DNA of 10,077 nt from Pseudomonadota bacterium (GTDB taxonomy: Bacteria > Pseudomonadota > Gammaproteobacteria > Burkholderiales > Burkholderiaceae): positions 1-10,077 of the forward strand of contig JAEZQX010000047.1 in the NCBI GenBank assembly GCA_023441105.1, written 5' to 3'. The notes under the pieces were generated by a model. That model was not told the DNA's origin and searched no databases. It worked only from the letters and a program-made list of their open reading frames with translations. The position numbers and the translations under genes are program-made. Below, one piece after another: positions 6,845 through 10,077 of this stretch; the first letter of the stretch is position 1, and each line of letters opens with the position of its first letter.

Positions 6845-6878
6845 GAGTCGACCGCGGCTTCGAGCGCGATGTCGACTC
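6845..6878. terminator. Stem-loop after nagH, probable transcription end without a U-tract
   Basis: GAGTCGAC (6845-6852) pairs perfectly with GTCGACTC (6871-6878). Inside it CGCG (6853-6856) pairs with CGCG (6865-6868), leaving a 2-nt bulge (AT, 6869-6870) and an 8-nt loop containing TTCG. This gives a 12-bp stem starting 17 nt after the nagH stop. No T-run follows, so it is not a canonical intrinsic terminator. It could stabilise the mRNA 3' end, stop transcription with Rho, or mark the edge of the inserted segment that follows. Confidence 0.5.
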
Positions 6879-6953
6879 CTGAATATGGCATGACTCAAGT
6901 AGTTGCTCGCAGGTCGGTGAGGCTACTGATCCCTCATCCCGCAGAGGAAGAGC

Positions 6954-7319
6954 ATGACCCGTCCTTTCGATTTCATGGATCCGCGGATCAAGAAGGAGGC
7001 GCGCTTTCGTCAGGCCAATAGGTGCGCCTGTTGTGGTGAATCGCTGGCGGACTTCTTCAAGGAGTTCGCTCACCATGTCGTGGCAAACCAGTCGGGGGAT
7101 CCTTGCAATCCCGCTCATGCCTGGATACGTCAGCTGATTAACTGCGTTCTGCTGTGCGAGGACTGTCATAGTCGCGTTCACGAAAATGGGAACACCCGCT
7201 TTGGCGCTATGGCGCCCCCGGACTACTTTCCCTACTCGCACGGACTCAATCGGGCTGCGCACGGAAAATGGGTTCGCGAGCTTCTCCATCAGCAGAAGAC
7301 CGTGTGGCCGACGCGATGA
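6954..7319 (+). CDS. Small HNH/zinc-finger nuclease-like protein
   Basis: This 121-residue protein looks like a stand-alone HNH (beta-beta-alpha-metal) nuclease domain. CACC supplies Cys24 and Cys27; FAHHVV (38-43) supplies a candidate catalytic His41; INCVLLC carries Asn63; and CEDCHSRVH gives Cys68, Cys71, His72 and His76. The pattern is C-x2-C, HH, N, C-x2-C-H, as in zinc-bound HNH folds. The predicted role is a metal-dependent nick or cut in DNA (or RNA), but no target is suggested. There is no signal peptide, membrane segment or fused domain. The ATG at 6954 follows AGAGG (6943-6947) at 6 nt. GC is about 56% across 7021-7200 by hand count, against about 68% in nagG, and codon use is less biased, suggesting acquisition from elsewhere. 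Hairpins lie on both sides. It may be an orphan toxin or mobile-element nuclease; no immunity or transposition partner is recognisable. Confidence 0.7.
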   Translation: MTRPFDFMDPRIKKEARFRQANRCACCGESLADFFKEFAHHVVANQSGDPCNPAHAWIRQLINCVLLCEDCHSRVHENGNTRFGAMAPPDYFPYSHGLNRAAHGKWVRELLHQQKTVWPTR

Positions 7320-7456
7320 GGTGCTGGGCATTGACAACCCATTGCCAGCGGACCAACCTCGTCGAGGGAGTAACCCACGAGGAGATTCTTGGTCAGTAGC
7401 CCGGGCTGCGACCTACGTTCTGGGGCACCAATCTGCTACCCGAGGGCACGTTGCCG
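7320..7456. other. Gene-free end of the lower-GC segment
   Basis: These 137 bp separate the HNH-like gene from the 3' end of gor on the opposite strand, so the region is convergent and should hold transcription ends. It contains the bulged hairpin at 7351-7394 and a 10-bp perfect palindrome AGCCCGGGCT at 7398-7407. I see no coding frame on either strand that is not a shadow of neighbours. Confidence 0.5.
7351..7394. terminator. Bulged stem-loop between convergent genes
   Basis: The uninterrupted 12 nt GACCAACCTCGT (7351-7362) pairs with ACGAGG (7377-7382) and TTGGTC (7389-7394), leaving a 6-nt bulge (7383-7388). GGG (7366-7368) can pair with CCC (7374-7376) to close a 5-nt loop. No T-run is present on either side. 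It lies 32 nt after the HNH-like stop and about 63 nt past the gor stop, so it may end transcription from either direction or belong to the inserted segment. Its extrahelical bases recall recombination folds, but I see no attC core sequences. Confidence 0.4.
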
Positions 7457-8863
7457 TCAAGGAACCAGCCCGAGCTCCGGATCGTGATGCTGGATCCGCC
7501 GCGCGCTGCGCGTGCGCAGCGTCATCAGCTCCTCCGCGCTGCTGGGATGCAGCGGCATCGTCTGGTCGAAATCGCGCTTGGTGACGCCGGTGCGCAGCAG
7601 CGTCGCGATCACCTGGATCAGCTCGCCGGCATCCGGTCCGGCCAGGTGCGCGCCCAGTACCCGGTCGCTGCTGCCGTCGACCACCAGCTTCATCAGCATC
7701 CGCTCATTGCTGCCGGACAGGGTTGCCTTGAGCGTGCGGAAGTCGGCGCGGTAGATGTCCACCACCCCGTAGCGGCTGACGGCATCCTCTTCGGTCAACC
7801 CGACCGTGCCGATCTCGGGCGTGGAGAATACCGCCGTCGGCACGTTTTCGAAGTCCGCCTGCCACGGCTGGTCGCCGAAGACGGTGTCGGCGAAGGCATG
7901 GCCCTCGCGGATCGCGACCGGCGTGAGGTTGAGCCGGTTGGTGACATCGCCGATGGCGTAGACGCACGGCACCGAGGTTCGCGACAGCTCGTCGACGATG
8001 ATCGCGCCGTTGCGATCGGTCCTGACGCCAGCCTTCTCGAGCCCGAGACCCTCGACGTTCGGCTTGCGGCCGATGGCAAACATCACCTGCTCGACCTCGA
8101 TGGCGTTGCCGCTGTTGAGGGTGGCGACGATCGGCGCGTCCGCCGAGGGGCGGTCGAGCTTGAGCAGGGTGGCGTCCAGTTCCACCCGGATGCCGCGCGC
8201 ACGGTAGGCGTCGAGGACCCGCTTCGACAGGTCGCTGTCGAAGCCGCGCAGCAGATTGGGCCCGCGGTGCACCACCGTGACCCGCGCGCCGAGGCCGGCA
8301 AAGATGCCGGCGAACTCCAGCGCGATATAGCCGCCGCCGACGATCGCTATCGAGCGCGGCAGCGCCGCGAGGTCGAAAGCTTCGTTGGAGGTGATGGCAT
8401 GCTCGATCCCCGGCAGCTCATGCGGCAGCGTCGCCCTGCCGCCGGTGGCGAGCAGGATCCGGCCCGCGGTGAGCGTGCGGCCGGATTGCAGTCGCACCTG
8501 CCTGGGACTCAACAGCGTCGCGCGCTCCGGGAACAACGTCGCGTTCGCCTTCTCCAGATTCGCGGCGTAGATGCCTTCGAGCCGCGCGATCTCCCGGTCC
8601 TTGGCGGCGACCAGGGCGGGCCAGTCGAACGTCGGTTTGCCGACGTTCCAGCCGTAGCCAGCCGCATCCTCGAACTCCGCGGCAAAGCGCGAGGCGTAGA
8701 CCAGCAGCTTCTTGGGCACGCAGCCACGAATCACGCAGGTGCCGCCGAAGCGGTATTCCTCGGCGATGCCGACGCGCGCGCCGTAGCCGGCCGCGATCCG
8801 CGCGGCCCTGACGCCGCCGGAGCCGCCGCCGATCACGAACAGGTCGAAGTCATCCTGCGCCAT
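7457..8863 (-). CDS. gor: Glutathione-disulfide reductase
   Basis: This 468-residue FAD flavoenzyme should reduce glutathione disulfide to two glutathione with NADPH in the cytoplasm. The order of parts is typical: FAD-binding GGGSGGVRAARIAA (12-25), the redox disulfide Cys43/Cys48 in GGTCVIRGCVPKK, an NAD(P)-binding GGGYIALEFAGIFAGLG (176-192) followed by Arg200 and Arg206, which favour NADPH, the second FAD motif YAIGDVTNRLNLTPVA, and a dimer-interface active site with His439 and Glu444 in HPSSAEE. The length fits the family (about 450-480). The VIRGCVPKK form of the disulfide motif and the Arg pair separate it from dihydrolipoamide dehydrogenase and mercuric reductase. The ATG at 8863 lies 12 nt after the upp stop and has no strong Shine-Dalgarno, so it probably depends on read-through from upp. 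It is the last gene of the urc4-upp-gor operon. Confidence 0.95.
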   Translation of the reverse strand: MAQDDFDLFVIGGGSGGVRAARIAAGYGARVGIAEEYRFGGTCVIRGCVPKKLLVYASRFAAEFEDAAGYGWNVGKPTFDWPALVAAKDREIARLEGIYAANLEKANATLFPERATLLSPRQVRLQSGRTLTAGRILLATGGRATLPHELPGIEHAITSNEAFDLAALPRSIAIVGGGYIALEFAGIFAGLGARVTVVHRGPNLLRGFDSDLSKRVLDAYRARGIRVELDATLLKLDRPSADAPIVATLNSGNAIEVEQVMFAIGRKPNVEGLGLEKAGVRTDRNGAIIVDELSRTSVPCVYAIGDVTNRLNLTPVAIREGHAFADTVFGDQPWQADFENVPTAVFSTPEIGTVGLTEEDAVSRYGVVDIYRADFRTLKATLSGSNERMLMKLVVDGSSDRVLGAHLAGPDAGELIQVIATLLRTGVTKRDFDQTMPLHPSSAEELMTLRTRSARRIQHHDPELGLVP

Positions 8864-8875
8864 GCCGCAACCGCG

Positions 8876-9526
8876 CTACTTGGTGCCGAAGATCCGGTCG
8901 CCGGCGTCGCCGAGCCCGGGCAGGATGTAGCCGTGATCGTTCAGCTGGCGGTCGATCGCGGCGGTGAAGATCGGCACGTCCGGATGGCTCTCGTGGAAGG
9001 TCTTGATCCCTTCCGGCGCGCACAGCAGGCAGACGAACTTGATCGACTTCGGACCGGTTTCCTTGAGCCGGTCGACCGCGGCGACCGCCGAATTGCCGGT
9101 GGCGAGCATCGGATCGAGCACGATCACGTCGCGCTCGTTCATCGCCGGCGGCATCTTGAAGTAGTACTCCACCGCGACCAGCGTCTTCGGATCGCGGTAG
9201 AGCCCGACGTGGCCCACGCGGGCACCCGGCACCACCGACAGGAAGCCATCCAGGATGCCGGCCCCGGCGCGCAGGATCGACACCAGGCAGACCTTCTTGC
9301 CGTCGATCAGCCGCGAGGTCATCGCCTCGAGCGGCGTGTGGATCTGGACCTCGTGCATCGGCACGTCGCGCAGCACCTCGTAGGCCAGCAGCGCGCTCAG
9401 CTCGCTCAGCAGGCGCCGGAAGCTGTTGGTGCTGGTCTCGACCCGCCGCAGCAGCGTCAGCTTGTGCTGCACCAGGGGATGGTCGACGACGGTGACCTGT
9501 GCCATGCCGGTGCTGGGATGGTTCAT
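8876..9526 (-). CDS. upp: Uracil phosphoribosyltransferase
   Basis: This 216-residue enzyme makes UMP from uracil and PRPP. It aligns by eye with E. coli Upp (208 residues): [11 protein letters not shown] (13-23), [11 protein letters not shown] (84-94), the PRPP loop in [13 protein letters not shown] (134-146), CAPEGIK (169-175) and the uracil-binding C-terminus [18 protein letters not shown] (199-216). The ATG at 9526 has GGAG (complement of 9536-9539) nine bases upstream. An ATG at codon 8 (9505) would give a more E. coli-like length but lacks a Shine-Dalgarno. It sits 18 bp downstream of the DUF1688/URC4 gene and 12 bp upstream of gor. Next to urc4 it probably acts as the first step (URC6) of the URC uracil-degradation route, beyond or instead of salvage. 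Confidence 0.97.
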   Translation of the reverse strand: MNHPSTGMAQVTVVDHPLVQHKLTLLRRVETSTNSFRRLLSELSALLAYEVLRDVPMHEVQIHTPLEAMTSRLIDGKKVCLVSILRAGAGILDGFLSVVPGARVGHVGLYRDPKTLVAVEYYFKMPPAMNERDVIVLDPMLATGNSAVAAVDRLKETGPKSIKFVCLLCAPEGIKTFHESHPDVPIFTAAIDRQLNDHGYILPGLGDAGDRIFGTK

Positions 9527-9544
9527 TCGTTCACTCTCCAGGAA

Positions 9545-10077
9545 TCAGAATACGGTGCCGTCGCTCGCGATCGCCAGCGGCGGCTGGCCGCCGCGGCGCG
9601 CGAATGCCAGCTCGCGGCCGGCGGCCCAGGTGCCGCCTTCGAGCACGGCGGCCAGCGGCAGCTGCGGCGCCTGCAGCCGCGACCGGACCAGGTCGGCGAT
9701 GACGTCGATCAGCGCCACCGTCAGGGCCCGCCATTCCACCACGAGTTCGCTGCCGACGTCATGCTCGAGCGCGGCCGCGCTCGGATCTCGGAGCGCCAGC
9801 ACGCCGGTATCGAGCAGCAGCCCGCCGTTGCGATACTCCGGCAGGCCGGTGAGCTGCTCGAGGTCGGTCACCGCCATTCCCGCCCAGCCGAACGGCTCGA
9901 GCAGCGAATAGGTGAGCCACTGCGACAGCTTGTGGAACGGCACCCAGCCGGCGTCGATGCCCTGGTAGTCGGCCGGCGTCGCCAGCCGATGGCGCCAGCA
10001 GTCGCCGAGCGCCACGCCGCCCAGCGTGCGACCGCCCGGCCAGATGACGGCGAGTCCCACCAGGATCGACTCGAGGA
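9545..10077 (-). CDS. urc4: URC4/Urg3 family (DUF1688) uracil-catabolism protein, C-terminal part
   Basis: The last 176 residues of a protein that enters from the right edge are visible; family members are roughly 400 residues or more. I recognise the DUF1688 family, named after yeast URC4 and Aspergillus urg3, from GLAVIWPGGRTLGGVALGD, VPFHKLSQWLTYSLLEP, LTGLPEYRNGGLLLDTGVL, SELVVEWRALTVALID and the terminal VLEGGTWAAGRELAFARR and IASDGTVF. It is needed for the URC uracil-catabolism pathway, in which uracil is converted to UMP and the ring is then broken down, but its own reaction is not established. The frame is open through the edge, and the GTG at 10060 (within LVGLAVIW) is internal, not a start. 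The stop lies 18 bp before upp, so they share an operon. URC1 (a GTP cyclohydrolase II-like protein) and a pyrimidine permease would be expected upstream, beyond 10077. Confidence 0.9.
   Translation of the reverse strand, partial: LESILVGLAVIWPGGRTLGGVALGDCWRHRLATPADYQGIDAGWVPFHKLSQWLTYSLLEPFGWAGMAVTDLEQLTGLPEYRNGGLLLDTGVLALRDPSAAALEHDVGSELVVEWRALTVALIDVIADLVRSRLQAPQLPLAAVLEGGTWAAGRELAFARRGGQPPLAIASDGTVF

Noticed and set aside
7331..7336. A perfect TTGACA that could be a -35 box
   Set aside because: No -10-like hexamer lies 16-18 bp downstream and no plus-strand gene follows; gor is on the other strand.
7351..7394. An integron attC recombination site
   Set aside because: The fold has bulges, but neither RYYYAAC nor GTTRRRY core sites are present at its ends.
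7398..7439. A tRNA fragment or attachment site suggested by AGCCCGGGCT and GTAGC...GCTAC pairing
   Set aside because: There is no T-loop consensus, anticodon arm or cloverleaf order, and no repeat of the segment on the left side of the island.
10060..10062. GTG at 10060 as the start of a 171-residue protein
   Set aside because: The family sequence continues upstream in frame (LESILVGLAVIW) to the window edge, so the GTG is an internal Val codon.

Overview
This window comes from a high-GC proteobacterial chromosome. The group is most likely beta- or related gammaproteobacteria, judging from the DUF1631 gene, the NagG/NagH-type Rieske oxygenase and the GC-rich third codon positions. Most of the window is ordinary catabolic and housekeeping content packed into tight operons. 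One short stretch of lower GC (about 6840-7456) looks acquired.

Layout. (1) Positions 1-776, minus: N-terminal third of a DUF1631 protein that continues off the left edge. Its 5' flank (777-903) holds three short dyad symmetries. (2) Positions 904-3786, minus: a two-gene operon in which a class III omega-amino acid/beta-alanine:pyruvate transaminase is followed 54 bp later by a hydrolytic aldehyde dehydrogenase. (3) Positions 3787-3982: a divergent control region with two near-identical TTGTCYACAA boxes exactly 19 bp apart, which look like GntR-type operators. (4) Positions 3983-6827, plus: a translationally coupled operon for a gentisate 1,2-dioxygenase family cupin, then salicylate 5-hydroxylase large (nagG) and small (nagH) subunits, joined by ATGA and GTGA overlaps. 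Together they would convert salicylate to gentisate and cleave its ring. The ferredoxin and reductase that NagGH needs, and the enzymes after ring cleavage, are not in the window. (5) Positions 6840-7456: a lower-GC island with one small HNH/zinc nuclease-like gene (6954-7319), with a strong hairpin on each side. (6) Positions 7457-10077, minus: an operon read as urc4 (DUF1688, partial at the right edge), upp (uracil phosphoribosyltransferase) and gor (glutathione reductase).

How the parts may work together. The urc4-upp pair is the signature of the URC uracil-catabolism route, in which uracil is first converted to UMP; gor is an unexpected passenger. The transaminase and aldehyde dehydrogenase would turn a primary amine into an aldehyde and then an acid. 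Because they share a control region with a salicylate/gentisate operon, one reading is that the locus feeds an amine-derived aromatic into salicylate. A simpler reading is that the two operons are independent and the transaminase handles beta-alanine. No CRISPR array, rRNA, tRNA, insertion sequence or complete integrative element was seen.
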